From Chloroflexota bacterium (GTDB lineage: Bacteria > Chloroflexota > Anaerolineae > Anaerolineales > Villigracilaceae), in NCBI GenBank assembly GCA_016223135.1, contig JACRPQ010000004.1, forward strand, positions 682,001-746,000: a stretch of DNA of 64,000 nt, written 5' to 3'. This document shows positions 33,933 to 43,010 of this stretch, piece by piece. Each line of letters starts with the position of its first letter. Position 1 is the stretch's first letter. Below the pieces are notes generated by a model. The model did no database searches. It saw nothing but the letters and a program-made list of their open reading frames with translations, and was not told where the DNA came from. A program made the position numbers and the translations under genes.

Positions 33933-35932
33933 TAATCCCCCACCACCGGCAACTCTTCGGCATCGCTCTGGGCAGGCTGCTTACTAATAACTGAGTTACT
34001 AATCACTTTGAGCGACGGGCTCTTCACGTCCGGGCACTTCCACCCCTCGCCGGGATTCTCACGCCGCAGACCGGCAAACGTGGGCAAGATGCCGCAGGCG
34101 TAGCAGTTCAGCCGGCAGTCCACGCGGATTTCGCCCTCGAGCGACATGCGGAAATCCTGGAAGAGGAAGTTCTTGCGAACGGCGGCGGTGATGTGTTCCC
34201 ACGGGAAGACCTCGTCTGTGCGGCGCTGGCGGTGGGTGTAGAAGAGTGGGTCGAGTCCGTGTTCGGCGAAGGCTTCCATCCAGGCGTCGTACTTTTTGCC
34301 TTCTTTCCAAGCGTCGAACTTCGAGCCTTTTTTCCAGGCAGAATACACCACCTCCGCCATACGGCGGTCGCCGCGCGAGAGCCAGGCTTCGAGGAACGAA
34401 TCTTCGGCGTCGGTCAGGCTGAGTTTGATATTCTTGTCGCGGTAGAGTTCGCGCTTGAGCAATTCCTGTTTGGCTTTGATTTGTTCGGGCGTATCGCACG
34501 AAACCCACTGGAAAGGCGTCTGCGATTTCGGTACGAAAGTGCTGACGCCGGCGTGCAGTTTTGCCTTCCAGCCGATGACTTTGCGCCCCTCGGCGAGCAC
34601 CCGCTTGCACAGGTCGGCAATGGCTTTCACGTCTTCCAGCGTTTCGCTGGGGTGACCGATCATGAAATAGAGTTTGATGGTTGTCCAGCCGCGGCGGTAG
34701 ATTTCGCGCGTGGTATTGATGATGTCTTCATCGGGGATGAATTTGTTGATGATGCGGCGCATCCGTTCGGTGGCGGCTTCGGGCGCGAGCGTAAACCCGC
34801 CGGAGCGGCGGTCTTTCAGCCTCTCCATCAGGTCAATCGAGACCGACTCGATGCGCAGCGACGGCAGGGAGACCTTGAGATGCGTCCCGCCAAATTTTTC
34901 GCCCACCTTTGTGACCAATTCCAGCACATGAGTATAGTCGGATGAAGAAAGGGACAGCAGCGCCAGTTCCTCGAAGCCGGTGCTCTTCAACGCCTCTTCC
35001 GCCGCCTGCAGGATTTCATCCACGCTTCGCTCGCGGACGGGACGCGTGATCATGCCCGCATGGCAGAATCTACACCCGCGCGTGCATCCGCGCATGATCT
35101 CCACCGAGACGCGGTTGTGCACGATGTCCACGTTGGGGACGATGAATTTGGTCGGTGGGGGAGGCAGCTTGGCGACGATGCGCTTGGTGATGATCTTTGG
35201 CACGTCTGCGACGGTGGGTTCAATGCGGGCGACCGTGCCGTCATCGAGGTAGGACGCCTCGTAGAAGCGCGGGACGTAGACGCCGGGGATTTGGGCAAGT
35301 TCACGGAGCAGGGCTTCGCGATCAAAGGTCAAAGGTTGAACGTCGTTTAAATTGACCTTCGACGTTTGGCGTTTGGCGTTTTGTATCGTATCAATAATCT
35401 CATGGATCACTTCCTCCCCCTCGCCGATGACGAACGCATCAATAAAGGCGTGCATGGGTTCGGGGTTCATGCAGGCGTGCCCGCCGGCGATGATGATGGG
35501 GTGGCGCTCGTCCCGTTCCGCCGAACGGACAGGGATGCCTGCCAGGTCGAGGACGTTGAGGGTGTTGGTGTAGAGAGTCTCGTAGGGGAGGGTAAAGCCG
35601 ATGAGGTCGAAGCAGGCTAAGGGTCGTTTTGATTCGAGCGCGTAGAGTGGAATCCCATGCTGGCGCATGAGGTCTTCCATATCCAGCCAGGGGGCGTAGG
35701 CGCGTTCGGCGAGCGCGTCCTCCCGCTGGTTGATTTGGTCGTAGAGGATCTTCAATCCCATGTTGGAAACGCCGATGTCGTAAATATCGGGGAAGACGAG
35801 TGCAACGCGCGTTTGGACGGAATCCCAGTCTTTTTGGATGCTGTTGAGTTCGCCGCCCACGTAACGACCGGGCTTTTGTACCTTTAATAGAATGCGGTCG
35901 AGTTTTCGCTCGATTTGTTCGGGAGTAAGCAT
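33932..35932 (-). CDS. TIGR03960-family radical SAM protein with B12-binding-like N-terminus
   Basis: A 666-residue protein. The N-terminal half resembles a cobalamin-binding Rossmann domain (VALVFPDIYDIGVSNMGLKI). The radical SAM cluster motif is GCTRGCRFCHAG (CX3CX2C), about residue 283. The ATG at 35932 is preferred to a TTG at 35938. Residues about 183-204 are encoded by a GACGTT/CAAACGCC-type repeat, and residues about 643-652 (VISNSVISKQ) by another. Partner TIGR03936 lies in the same operon. Confidence 0.9.
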   Translation of the reverse strand: MLTPEQIERKLDRILLKVQKPGRYVGGELNSIQKDWDSVQTRVALVFPDIYDIGVSNMGLKILYDQINQREDALAERAYAPWLDMEDLMRQHGIPLYALESKRPLACFDLIGFTLPYETLYTNTLNVLDLAGIPVRSAERDERHPIIIAGGHACMNPEPMHAFIDAFVIGEGEEVIHEIIDTIQNAKRQTSKVNLNDVQPLTFDREALLRELAQIPGVYVPRFYEASYLDDGTVARIEPTVADVPKIITKRIVAKLPPPPTKFIVPNVDIVHNRVSVEIMRGCTRGCRFCHAGMITRPVRERSVDEILQAAEEALKSTGFEELALLSLSSSDYTHVLELVTKVGEKFGGTHLKVSLPSLRIESVSIDLMERLKDRRSGGFTLAPEAATERMRRIINKFIPDEDIINTTREIYRRGWTTIKLYFMIGHPSETLEDVKAIADLCKRVLAEGRKVIGWKAKLHAGVSTFVPKSQTPFQWVSCDTPEQIKAKQELLKRELYRDKNIKLSLTDAEDSFLEAWLSRGDRRMAEVVYSAWKKGSKFDAWKEGKKYDAWMEAFAEHGLDPLFYTHRQRRTDEVFPWEHITAAVRKNFLFQDFRMSLEGEIRVDCRLNCYACGILPTFAGLRRENPGEGWKCPDVKSPSLKVISNSVISKQPAQSDAEELPVVGD
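35322..35385. repeat. repeat embedded in the TIGR03960 gene
   Basis: On the minus strand ACGCCAAACGCCAAACGTCG is followed by AAGGTCAATTTAAACGACGT and CAACCTTTGACCTTTGA. It encodes AKRQTSKVNLNDVQPLTF in frame. The AAACGCC and CTTTGACC units are doubled, as in low-complexity dispersed repeats. Confidence 0.65.
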
Positions 35933-36088
35933 GAGCAAATTATAACAAGATTTGTCAAAATACCGCTGGCACGTGTGTGAACGCCGACGAGTAGGACATT
36001 TGTCCGCTTTTCAGACTTGTAAGGCGCTTTACTATGGGAGTCTGCGCGGGGTGGTCATAGAATTTTCGGTACGCTGTGCAACGTGTAA

Positions 36089-36150
36089 TTGACGTTCTCT
36101 CACGTCAAACGTGCCGGGCGAAGATCACGTTCATGCCAAATTTGTGATCT
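36089..36150. repeat. two small inverted repeats upstream of the lipoprotein gene
   Basis: TTGACGT (36089) with ACGTCAA (36102), and AGATCAC (36122) with GTGATCT (36144). Either could be a regulator site or leader hairpin. No convincing promoter was identified in the 252-base gap. Confidence 0.4.
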
Positions 36151-36184
36151 GCTGATTTTATACCCTCAAAAAGGAGAAGTTTCC

Positions 36185-36856
36185 ATGAAGAGAATTATCT
36201 TTTTATTGCTTGCGTCGGTTCTGACGTTGAGCGCCTGCGCCAGCCCTGTGCCAACGGAACCGCCTGCCGCCGCGCCGCCCGAACCAAGCCCCACGCCGGT
36301 GGTGATTATTCAAACGGTGCTTGTCGAACCGACCCAGCCGCCCACTGAAGTTCCGCCGCCGACGCCGCTGCCTCCCACGCCGCAGCCGATTGTGGTGACG
36401 GTGGTGGTCGAGCCGACTCAGGCGCCCGCTGTTCAGCAGCCTGCCGCTCCTACTGCCGCGTCCGATGCTCCCATCACGCTGGACCCGGCGCTGGGCAAGG
36501 GTGTGTTCACAAACATGACCATTTCCAGCGCCAACCTGACCCTGCGTTGTACGCCGCGCGAGGTCGTCTTCAACGTCACCACCTCCAACCCCGACATTGT
36601 GGATGTCCTTTTCTACTACCGCATTATGGACCTCAAGCGGTTGTATAAGAAAGACTATAAAGCCTTCGGCAATATGACCCGCAACGGCAACGGCAACTTC
36701 ACGCTGGTCTTCAAGGGCGAAGACGTTCACCCTAACCTGCGCATTGACGGCTCGTGGCTGGACTTTCAGTTTGTAGGCTTGGCGAAGTCGGGCAATGTGG
36801 TGGATCGCTCGCAGACCATCGAATCGCAGATCAAATATACCTTCGATTGTCCGTAG
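36185..36856 (+). CDS. lipoprotein with Pro/Thr-rich tether
   Basis: A 223-residue exported lipoprotein. MKRIIFLLLASVLTLSACAS is a signal peptide with a lipobox and lipidated cysteine at residue 18. Then comes a Pro/Thr/Val-rich linker of about 80 residues with VVIIQTVLVEPTQPP and a near repeat VVVTVVVEPTQAP, then a small globular domain of about 120 residues with three cysteines. I know no named family for it. The ATG at 36185 has AAGGAGAAG upstream. Confidence 0.82.
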   Translation: MKRIIFLLLASVLTLSACASPVPTEPPAAAPPEPSPTPVVIIQTVLVEPTQPPTEVPPPTPLPPTPQPIVVTVVVEPTQAPAVQQPAAPTAASDAPITLDPALGKGVFTNMTISSANLTLRCTPREVVFNVTTSNPDIVDVLFYYRIMDLKRLYKKDYKAFGNMTRNGNGNFTLVFKGEDVHPNLRIDGSWLDFQFVGLAKSGNVVDRSQTIESQIKYTFDCP

Positions 36857-36872
36857 CCCTACGGCAACCCAT

Positions 36873-36898
36873 AAAGGACAGGCGCAAGCCTGTCCTTT
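36873..36898. terminator. bidirectional terminator
   Basis: AAAGGACAGGC and GCCTGTCCTTT flank a GCAA loop, followed by T's. It lies 16 bases after the lipoprotein stop and abuts the stop of the convergent small gene. Confidence 0.92.
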
Positions 36899-37141
36899 TT
36901 AGTTTTCCTCTTCGTCCCACTCTCCGCCATACACTCTCTGTACCGCCCTTTCAATTTCCTTGTCGGTGTGTTTATCGCACGCCACCAGCGGGCGGCTTGC
37001 CCCTTTCACTTCCCTGCCGCCGGCGCTCATCACCTTACTGCCGATATATTTCCCCTCTGCATCGTAGGCGACCAGCAATTGAAACAGATTCCCACACACG
37101 ATACAGCCATGAACCTCGCTTTTGCCTTTTGTTTGCGACAT
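36899..37141 (-). CDS. small cysteine-containing protein, possibly zinc-binding
   Basis: An 80-residue cytoplasmic protein. CIVCGN near residue 12 and a later VACDKH suggest a metal site. The C-terminus is acidic. The start MSQTKGKSEV at 37141 is preferred because the longer frame overlaps the preceding gene. It lies 14 bases after the DJ-1/PfpI gene on the same strand. Function unknown. Confidence 0.65.
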   Translation of the reverse strand: MSQTKGKSEVHGCIVCGNLFQLLVAYDAEGKYIGSKVMSAGGREVKGASRPLVACDKHTDKEIERAVQRVYGGEWDEEEN

Positions 37142-37155
37142 GCCTTCTCCGTTTG

Positions 37156-37677
37156 CTATTCCGTCAACGCCCGCACCAATTCCCTGCAAAAAGCGGGAAT
37201 ATCCGCCACGACCCGCCCCCAAACCTGATTCCGCTCCCGAAACGCCGCTTCATCCGCCCAAACCGCCCCCGCATTGACCAGGTCGTCGCGGATGCCGGTC
37301 GAGCCGGTGACGCGCTGTCCCTTTTGGATGATGCCCGCCGAAATGGCAATCGAGCCGCCGTGACAGATGATGCCAATCACCTTGCCCGCCTCATCCATTG
37401 ACTTGACGAGTTTCTTGACGGAGTCGTAGCGGCGCAGTTTATCGGGCGCCCAGCCGCCGGGCAGGATGAGTGCAAACAGGTCCTGCGGGTTGAGTTCGTC
37501 AATTTTGGCGTCGGGGGTGATGACGAGTCCGTTCTTGCCGCGCACGGGTTTGAGGTCGAGCGCGGCGGTGAGCACGGTCGCGCCTTCTTCCTGCAAGCGC
37601 ATGAGCGGGACGTAATATTCCAAATCTTCCACGCCTTCGGCTACCAGCGTTGCAATGGTTTTTCCACTTAATTTCAT
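37156..37677 (-). CDS. DJ-1/PfpI-family protein
   Basis: A 173-residue protein of the PfpI/DJ-1 fold. The nucleophile elbow is GIICHGGSI, with the catalytic cysteine followed by histidine as in PfpI, and PGGWAPDKLRRY precedes it. Members act as proteases, glyoxalases or deglycases; which applies here is open. Confidence 0.88.
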   Translation of the reverse strand: MKLSGKTIATLVAEGVEDLEYYVPLMRLQEEGATVLTAALDLKPVRGKNGLVITPDAKIDELNPQDLFALILPGGWAPDKLRRYDSVKKLVKSMDEAGKVIGIICHGGSIAISAGIIQKGQRVTGSTGIRDDLVNAGAVWADEAAFRERNQVWGRVVADIPAFCRELVRALTE

Positions 37678-37688
37678 GGCTGCTCCTT

Positions 37689-37822
37689 AGTGTTTTAAAA
37701 ATCAGAATTCACCGCAGATAAACACGGATAAACGCCGATTCTTGAAAAATACTATCGCTAAAACGTTCCCAAATCCTTTTTATCTGTGTTTATCGGCGGG
37801 TAAAAACGAATTTCAAAACACT
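37689..37822. repeat. family-E palindromic repeat
   Basis: Outer arms AGTGTTTT and AAAACACT are perfect, and inner GATAAACACGGATAAA and TTTTTATCTGTGTTTATC are near-perfect partners. It fills the gap between the yjbQ and PfpI genes. Confidence 0.65.
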
Positions 37823-37826
37823 TTTC

Positions 37827-38246
37827 TTATTCGCCGATAATCTTGACCAGCACACGTTTCCGCCGCCGACCGTCGAACTCGCCGTAAAAAATCTGTTCCC
37901 ACTGACCAAAATCCAGTTGACCGTTCGTCACGGCGACGACGACTTCGCGTCCCATGATTTGGCGTTTCATGTGTGCATCGGCATTATCTTCGCCGGTGTC
38001 GTTATGACGGTACTGGCTGACCGGTTCATGCGGGGCAAGTTTCTCCAGCCACTTGTCGTAATCGTGGTGCAGCCCCGCCTCATCGTCATTGATGAAAACA
38101 GAAGCGGTGATGTGCATGGCATTGACCAACACCAACCCCTCTCGGATGCCGCTTTCGCGCAGCGCCTCCTCCACTTGCGGCGTGATGTTGACAAATCCGC
38201 GCCGGGCGGGAAGGTTGAACCAGAGTTCTTTGCGGTAGGATTTCAT
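37827..38246 (-). CDS. YjbQ/UPF0047-family protein
   Basis: A 139-residue protein of the YjbQ family. The histidine-rich core has [13 protein letters not shown] and [20 protein letters not shown]. Family members show weak thiamine-phosphate-synthase activity, but their physiological role is not settled. Length and all conserved blocks are normal. Confidence 0.9.
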   Translation of the reverse strand: MKSYRKELWFNLPARRGFVNITPQVEEALRESGIREGLVLVNAMHITASVFINDDEAGLHHDYDKWLEKLAPHEPVSQYRHNDTGEDNADAHMKRQIMGREVVVAVTNGQLDFGQWEQIFYGEFDGRRRKRVLVKIIGE

Positions 38247-38616
38247 ACTGTCCCTTTATAGCGTGGGAATTTTACTAGACTCCCCCTTGTTAAGGGGGAG
38301 ATACCCAGTGTAACATAGCCTCAGTATAGTCCCCGCTGCGATGTGCGCCTTTCCATATCAACCGCGACAACGAAAATTTACCGCCGAGGCATCGAACTCG
38401 CAGAGATTTTTTGGTTTTCTCAGTGTTCTCTGTATCTCGGTGGCTCTGTGGTTTGCATTGGACTTTTACAAGAGGTCTAATGCCTTTCGATACATTCGTG
38501 TTATTCGATGCCAGTAGTTTTGTGTGTTTCGTGGCTATACTCACAATATTAGCCATCCCCTGAAAAGAACCATTCCGAAAGAACGTGGCAAGGACTGATA
38601 AAATACTGGCATTCGA
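38247..38616. other. gene-free interval with decayed repeats
   Basis: No gene seen. It contains a 9-bp-arm hairpin CTCCCCCTT-GTT-AAGGGGGAG (38280-38300) and a weak inverted pair near 38380-38452 (CGCCGAGGCATCGAACTCG against TATCTCGGTGGCT). No clear promoter for the downstream ATPase gene was identified. Confidence 0.6.
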
Positions 38617-39423
38617 ATGATCCATCTCCAATCCATTACGCCTCGTCCCTACCTGGAAACGGCTGCAGACGAATTCCCGTTTTCGGTTCCTGTTATCCGT
38701 TCTCTTCGGAAAATCGAATTCACAACGCCGGTGACCTTTCTCGTCGGCGAGAACGGGTCGGGCAAATCAACGGTCCTCGAAGCGATTGCCTGCGCGGTGG
38801 AATCTGTCACGGTGGGTGCAGAAAGCGTGAAGACCGACAAAACCCTCGCGCCCATCCGCAAAGTGGCGGGATACTTCCGCCTCGCGTGGACGAAGCGCAC
38901 GCGCAAGGGCTTTTTCCTGCGGGCGGAGGATTTCTTCGGATACGCCAAGTCCATGCGGCAGACGCGCGAGGAACTGGAGCAGGATTTGAAAGATGTTGAC
39001 CGCGATTACCAGGGACGCTCGAAATATGCCGCAGATTTGGCGCGATCTGCTTACCGGGGGCAGTTGTCGGCGATGCAGAACCGCTACGGTAAAGACCTCG
39101 ACCACTACTCGCACGGCGAATCCTTCCTGACCTTGTTTCAGGCGCGCTTCGTCCCGGACGGTTTATACCTGCTCGATGAACCCGAAGCGGCGCTTTCCCC
39201 CATGCGGCAGTTGACGTTCCTCTCTGCCATGAAGCAGATGGTCGGGCAGAACGCCCAATTCATCATCGCCACGCATTCGCCGATATTGCTGGCGTTTCCC
39301 GGAGCGCAGATTTTGCATTTTGCAGATGGAGCCATTCAGGAAGTACAGTACAATCAGCTCGAACACGTTCAATTGACGAAGAATTTCCTCAATAACCCCG
39401 ATTTGTTTCTGCGGCACCTGTAA
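38617..39423 (+). CDS. AAA/ABC-type ATPase of unknown role
   Basis: A 268-residue soluble ATPase. It has Walker A VGENGSGKST, Walker B LYLLDEPEAAL and the switch histidine in FIIATHSPIL, the arrangement of SMC/RecF-like and OLD-like ATPases but with no nuclease or transmembrane domain. The middle is charged and helical. It stands alone between yjbQ and tsaD, so a defence role is not supported by context. Confidence 0.82.
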   Translation: MIHLQSITPRPYLETAADEFPFSVPVIRSLRKIEFTTPVTFLVGENGSGKSTVLEAIACAVESVTVGAESVKTDKTLAPIRKVAGYFRLAWTKRTRKGFFLRAEDFFGYAKSMRQTREELEQDLKDVDRDYQGRSKYAADLARSAYRGQLSAMQNRYGKDLDHYSHGESFLTLFQARFVPDGLYLLDEPEAALSPMRQLTFLSAMKQMVGQNAQFIIATHSPILLAFPGAQILHFADGAIQEVQYNQLEHVQLTKNFLNNPDLFLRHL

Positions 39424-39469
39424 ATCCAACCGCAAATTACCAATCACCCTTCACTTCCCTTGACTCATC

Positions 39470-40501
39470 ATGACACCATTCCCTCCCGCCCGCATCCTTG
39501 CCATCGAAACCTCCTGCGATGAGACCGCCTGCGCCATCGTCGAGAACGGACGCGCTTTGCTTGCTTCCACAGTCGCTTCGCAGATGGAACTGCATGCCCG
39601 CTTCGGCGGCGTCTATCCCGAAGTCGCCTCGCGTCAGCATGTGTTGAGCATCGTCCCCGTCGTCGAGCAGACGCTGGCTCAGGCAAACATCACGCTCAAC
39701 GATGTGGACGCGATTGCCGTCACGCGCGGACCGGGGCTGGCGGGGTCGCTGGTGGTGGGGATGAATATGGCAAAGGGGCTGGCGCTCGGTTTGAACCTGC
39801 CGATTGTCGGCGTCAATCATCTCGAAGGGCATATTTACTCGGCGTGGGTGTACCAGGCGGACGAGGCAGTCCCGCCGGAGCCGCAATTCCCCTTGATGGC
39901 GCTGCTCGTTTCAGGCGGACATACCGAACTGAATCTCATGACCGATCATTTGACCTACAAACGCCTCGGTTCCACGCTGGACGATGCGGCGGGGGAGGCT
40001 TTCGATAAAGTGGCGCGCCTCCTCGATCTTCCCTACCCCGGCGGACCGTCCATCCAAAAGGTGGCGGAGCGCGGCGACCCGGCGCGTTTCAAGTTCCCGC
40101 GCGCCCGCCTCGATTCGCCCTACGATTTTTCGTTCAGCGGGCTGAAGACCGCCGTTTTGTACACAGTCACCGACCTGAAAAAGAAAAGCAAATATCTGCC
40201 TGTAGAAGACATCGCTGCGTCGTTTCAGGCGGCGGTGGTGGAGACGCTCTTCGAGAAGACGATGCAGGCGGCGCGCGAGTTTGGGGCAAAGGAAATTCTG
40301 GTGGCGGGCGGAGTCTCTGCCAACCGTGCGCTGCGGGAGGCGTTCCAATCGCAGACGGAGTTCAAGGTCAACATCCCTGCGCTTTCGTTGTGTACTGACA
40401 ACGCCGCGATGATTGCTGCGGCGGGATATTACCGCTATGCGCTGGGTCACATCTCCGGCATGGAAATGGACGTTCAGCCGGCGTGGGTGTTATCCGATTA
40501 A
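39470..40501 (+). CDS. tsaD: tRNA N6-adenosine threonylcarbamoyltransferase
   Basis: A 343-residue TsaD, catalytic subunit of the t6A37 complex that modifies ANN-decoding tRNAs. The start ILAIETSCDETACAIVENG and the metal-binding VNHLEGHIYSAW, plus VSGGHTELNLM and VAGGVSANRALREAF, are diagnostic. tsaB, tsaC and tsaE are not in the window. Confidence 0.97.
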   Translation: MTPFPPARILAIETSCDETACAIVENGRALLASTVASQMELHARFGGVYPEVASRQHVLSIVPVVEQTLAQANITLNDVDAIAVTRGPGLAGSLVVGMNMAKGLALGLNLPIVGVNHLEGHIYSAWVYQADEAVPPEPQFPLMALLVSGGHTELNLMTDHLTYKRLGSTLDDAAGEAFDKVARLLDLPYPGGPSIQKVAERGDPARFKFPRARLDSPYDFSFSGLKTAVLYTVTDLKKKSKYLPVEDIAASFQAAVVETLFEKTMQAAREFGAKEILVAGGVSANRALREAFQSQTEFKVNIPALSLCTDNAAMIAAAGYYRYALGHISGMEMDVQPAWVLSD

Positions 40502-40505
40502 AACC

Positions 40506-40543
40506 CAAACCGCCTTTGGCTTGCCCGTGCCATTGGCGGTTTG
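40506..40543 (+). terminator. hairpin after tsaD
   Basis: CAAACCGCC and GGCGGTTTG form the main stem with an inner GGC/GCC pair and a small bulge, five bases after the tsaD stop. The T-run is weak. Confidence 0.55.
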
Positions 40544-40716
40544 AAAAGGAGAATGCAATCGTTATTATATGCAGGGGCTTTAGTGGAACCTGAACAAAAC
40601 CTGAAAGTCCGATGAGAGTTTTTTTGGAGGAGGGCAGGGGACGTTGTCGGGGAGAGGCGGTTTGGGGGGAGGCGCAGGCTGAAGGTCCAGTAACGAAGCG
40701 GATTTTCTGTCCAGTA

Positions 40717-41565
40717 TCAGAGTCTGATTTCGAGCAGGCGGTCAAGTCGCGATAAGTCTTTGTGCAACTGAATTTCGGCGTGCGGGAACGTGCTGCGGGC
40801 AAGGTCGAGCGTCTGGCTGCCGAGGGTGGATTCGATTTCGAGCAGGATGAGGCTGTTGGGCGTCATCCATGTGGGAGCGAGGCGCAGCAAGCGACGGATG
40901 AGGTCGAGACCATCGGCGCCGCCGTCGAGGGCGAGGGTTGGTTCGCGCCCATAGATTGGCAGGCTGTGCAGAGTTTGAGTGGGGATGTAGGGCAGGTTGG
41001 CACAGAGCAGGTTGAGGTTGGATTGTAGATTTGCGATTTTCGATGGGTCGGGGAGCAGGTCGCATTCGATGAATTCGATGCGCTCCAGAACGCGATGCTT
41101 GGCGGCGTTGCGTTTTGCCACTTGAAGGGCTTGAGGGGAGATGTCGGTGGCGAGAAGGCGGGCGTTGCGGACGCTGGCGGCGATGGCGATGGCAATGATG
41201 CCGGAGCCGGTGCCTACATCTGCAACGGTGCGAGAGAGGGGCGATTGGAGCAGCCAGGCAATGGCTTTTTCAACGAGCAGTTCGGTTTCGGGGCGGGGGA
41301 TGAGGACATCGGGCGTGAGGTCGAAATCCATGCCGAAGAATTCCCAGTGACCGAGGACGTAGGGGAGAGGTTCGCCGTTTTCCAACCGCGCGAGGAAATC
41401 GTCGAGTTGTTTTTGCTGGTCTGCGGTTAGGGTGAGTTCGGGGTGGGCAATGACCCACGCGCGCGGTTTGCCGAGGAGGTGGGCGAGGAGGACGGATGCG
41501 TCGAGGGCAGGGGTGTCGGTGAGAGGGGTGAGGCGGGTGGTGAGGTCGGTGAGGAGGGGAGGCAT
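40717..41565 (-). CDS. prmC: peptide chain release factor N5-glutamine methyltransferase
   Basis: A 282-residue enzyme that methylates the GGQ glutamine of RF1/RF2, whose prfA gene lies at 43.3 kb. It has the N-terminal helical domain, VLIPRPETELLVEKAI, the SAM motif VADVGTGSGIIAIAIA and the substrate motif LPYIPT with Leu in place of the first Pro of NPPY. Residues about 174-184 (SKIANLQSNLN) come from a small in-frame repeat just before that motif. The gene converges with tsaD. Confidence 0.93.
   Translation of the reverse strand: MPPLLTDLTTRLTPLTDTPALDASVLLAHLLGKPRAWVIAHPELTLTADQQKQLDDFLARLENGEPLPYVLGHWEFFGMDFDLTPDVLIPRPETELLVEKAIAWLLQSPLSRTVADVGTGSGIIAIAIAASVRNARLLATDISPQALQVAKRNAAKHRVLERIEFIECDLLPDPSKIANLQSNLNLLCANLPYIPTQTLHSLPIYGREPTLALDGGADGLDLIRRLLRLAPTWMTPNSLILLEIESTLGSQTLDLARSTFPHAEIQLHKDLSRLDRLLEIRL
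41015..41045. repeat. repeat embedded in prmC
   Basis: On the minus strand TCGAAAATCGCAAATCTACA then ATCCAACCTCA, an A/T-rich unit of the kind AAATCxxAAATC. It is in frame and adds residues near position 180, just before the NLPY motif. Confidence 0.55.
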
Positions 41566-41576
41566 TGAGGGGTGGG

Positions 41577-41626
41577 TAATCAGTGATCAGTAAACAGTGA
41601 TCAGTGATTGGTGATCAGTGATCGAG
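41577..41626. repeat. GATCAGTGATCAGT-type tandem repeat
   Basis: Four to five near-copies of CAGTGATCAGT or its shortened forms lie between speB and prmC. A related cluster occurs at 52899-52946 beside menB, and fragments are in the TIGR03960 gene. Confidence 0.7.
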
Positions 41627-42565
41627 TTAGCGGTGCTGGAGGGCGAGCAGAGAGAGGTACTCGAAGACGAGATTGGCGGCGAGGATGGCAGTGATGTCGC
41701 CGTGGTCAAAGGGCGGTGAGACTTCTACAAGGTCGAAGCCAATCAGGTTCAAGCCGCGCAGTCCGCGCACGAGTTGGAGCAGTTGGTAACTGGTGAGACC
41801 GCCGACTTCAGGCGTGCCGGTGCCGGGCGCGTAGGCGGGATCGGCGGAATCGATGTCCAGCGTGACATAGACGGGTCCCTTCATGCGTTCGTGAACTTCG
41901 TTGAGGATAGCTGCCACGCCTTTTTCCATCACTTCATGGATGGTCACGATGCGGGCGCCAAGTTGGCGGGCGTCGGCGTAGTCATTTTCGCCGCTGATGG
42001 GTCCGCGGATGCCAATTTGCATGTATTCGCCCTTGCGGATGAGTCCCTCCTGCAAGGCGTAGCGGAACGGCGTGCCGTGACTGTAGGGGACAGCCTCGAA
42101 CTCCGCCTCCCAGGTGTCTATGTGCGCGTCAATGTGGACGAGGGAAACGGGTCCGTGTTTTTTGGCGTGGGCGCGCAGAAGCGGGAGCGTGATGGAATGA
42201 TCGCCGCCGAGGGTGATGAGGGTCGTCCCTGTTTCGATGATCTCGCCGGCGGTTTGGGTGATGGCGGTCATGGTGTGTTCGATGGAGGTGGGGATGACCG
42301 AGACGTCGCCGTAATCCACCACCCTGAGCGTTTTCAGCGGCGTGACGTTCAGCGTGGCGTTATGTCCCCAAATCATCAGCGATGCTTCGCGGATCTTGCG
42401 CGGACCGAAACGCGTTCCGCTGCGATAGGATGTGCCGCTGTCGAACGGTACGCCCAGGATGGCGACGTCGGCGTCTTTCAGATCGCGCGTCACCGGCAGG
42501 CGCATGAAGGAGGGAATGCCCATGAAGGGCTGCAGGTTCGCGCCGAAGGCAGGGTTGTCGTTCAT
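41627..42565 (-). CDS. speB: agmatinase / ureohydrolase
   Basis: A 312-residue ureohydrolase that should hydrolyse agmatine to putrescine and urea. The metal-binding motifs are GGDHSITLPLLRA, HIDAHIDTW and TLDIDSADPAYAPGTGTPE. SRTGGRF-type substrate determinants are replaced by RSGTRFGPRKI as in agmatinases. Only the DxDxxDP pattern is fixed, so formiminoglutamase or guanidinobutyrase is possible. Confidence 0.9.
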   Translation of the reverse strand: MNDNPAFGANLQPFMGIPSFMRLPVTRDLKDADVAILGVPFDSGTSYRSGTRFGPRKIREASLMIWGHNATLNVTPLKTLRVVDYGDVSVIPTSIEHTMTAITQTAGEIIETGTTLITLGGDHSITLPLLRAHAKKHGPVSLVHIDAHIDTWEAEFEAVPYSHGTPFRYALQEGLIRKGEYMQIGIRGPISGENDYADARQLGARIVTIHEVMEKGVAAILNEVHERMKGPVYVTLDIDSADPAYAPGTGTPEVGGLTSYQLLQLVRGLRGLNLIGFDLVEVSPPFDHGDITAILAANLVFEYLSLLALQHR

Positions 42566-42605
42566 GTAGGTATCAATTCAGCGAAATGGATGTATATCTT
42601 CCCGC

Positions 42606-42998
42606 CTACCAAATGACTTTCACCAAACCAGATGAAGTTATCGTTTTGTCGAATGTGATTAAGGCTGCATCATATTCGATTGCCGCCGCAACAATGATGC
42701 GATCATGCATTTCAGGGATGGCGGTCAGGTCGCGCAGCCGCAACGCAGTCTCGTAGTCAAAATCAACAAACTCGACATTGGGGCTGTTTTGTATCGCTAA
42801 AAGGATCTTGTCCAAATCTGCTTCAACAGGCTTGTTTTCAATGGTGAAAATCAATTCTGCCAATACGATCACCGGGAGAAGCAATGTTGCTTTCCCGTTC
42901 GCTATTTGTTCAAATGCTAAGCGCGCCTGCTTGCCCAATTTGCGGGGCTTATGAAACGCCCAAAGCAGGCTGTGAGTATCTGCCATATACGTGGTCAT
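42606..42998 (-). CDS. PIN-domain toxin (VapC-like)
   Basis: A 130-residue PIN ribonuclease. Acidic residues are in MADTHSLLWAF, ELIFTIENKP, DRIIVAAAIEYDA and ITFDKTI, with the usual four-acid arrangement. Twelve bases separate it from the antitoxin gene upstream. Target RNA unknown. Confidence 0.9.
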   Translation of the reverse strand: MTTYMADTHSLLWAFHKPRKLGKQARLAFEQIANGKATLLLPVIVLAELIFTIENKPVEADLDKILLAIQNSPNVEFVDFDYETALRLRDLTAIPEMHDRIIVAAAIEYDAALITFDKTITSSGLVKVIW

Positions 42999-43010
42999 GA
43001 TACTTTCAAT

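Noticed and set aside
38617-39423. Possible defence-system ATPase
   Set aside because: No nuclease, toxin or other partner is adjacent; neighbours are housekeeping genes.
41577-41626. Possible CRISPR-like repeat
   Set aside because: Units are 10-12 bp, directly adjacent, without spacers; no cas genes.
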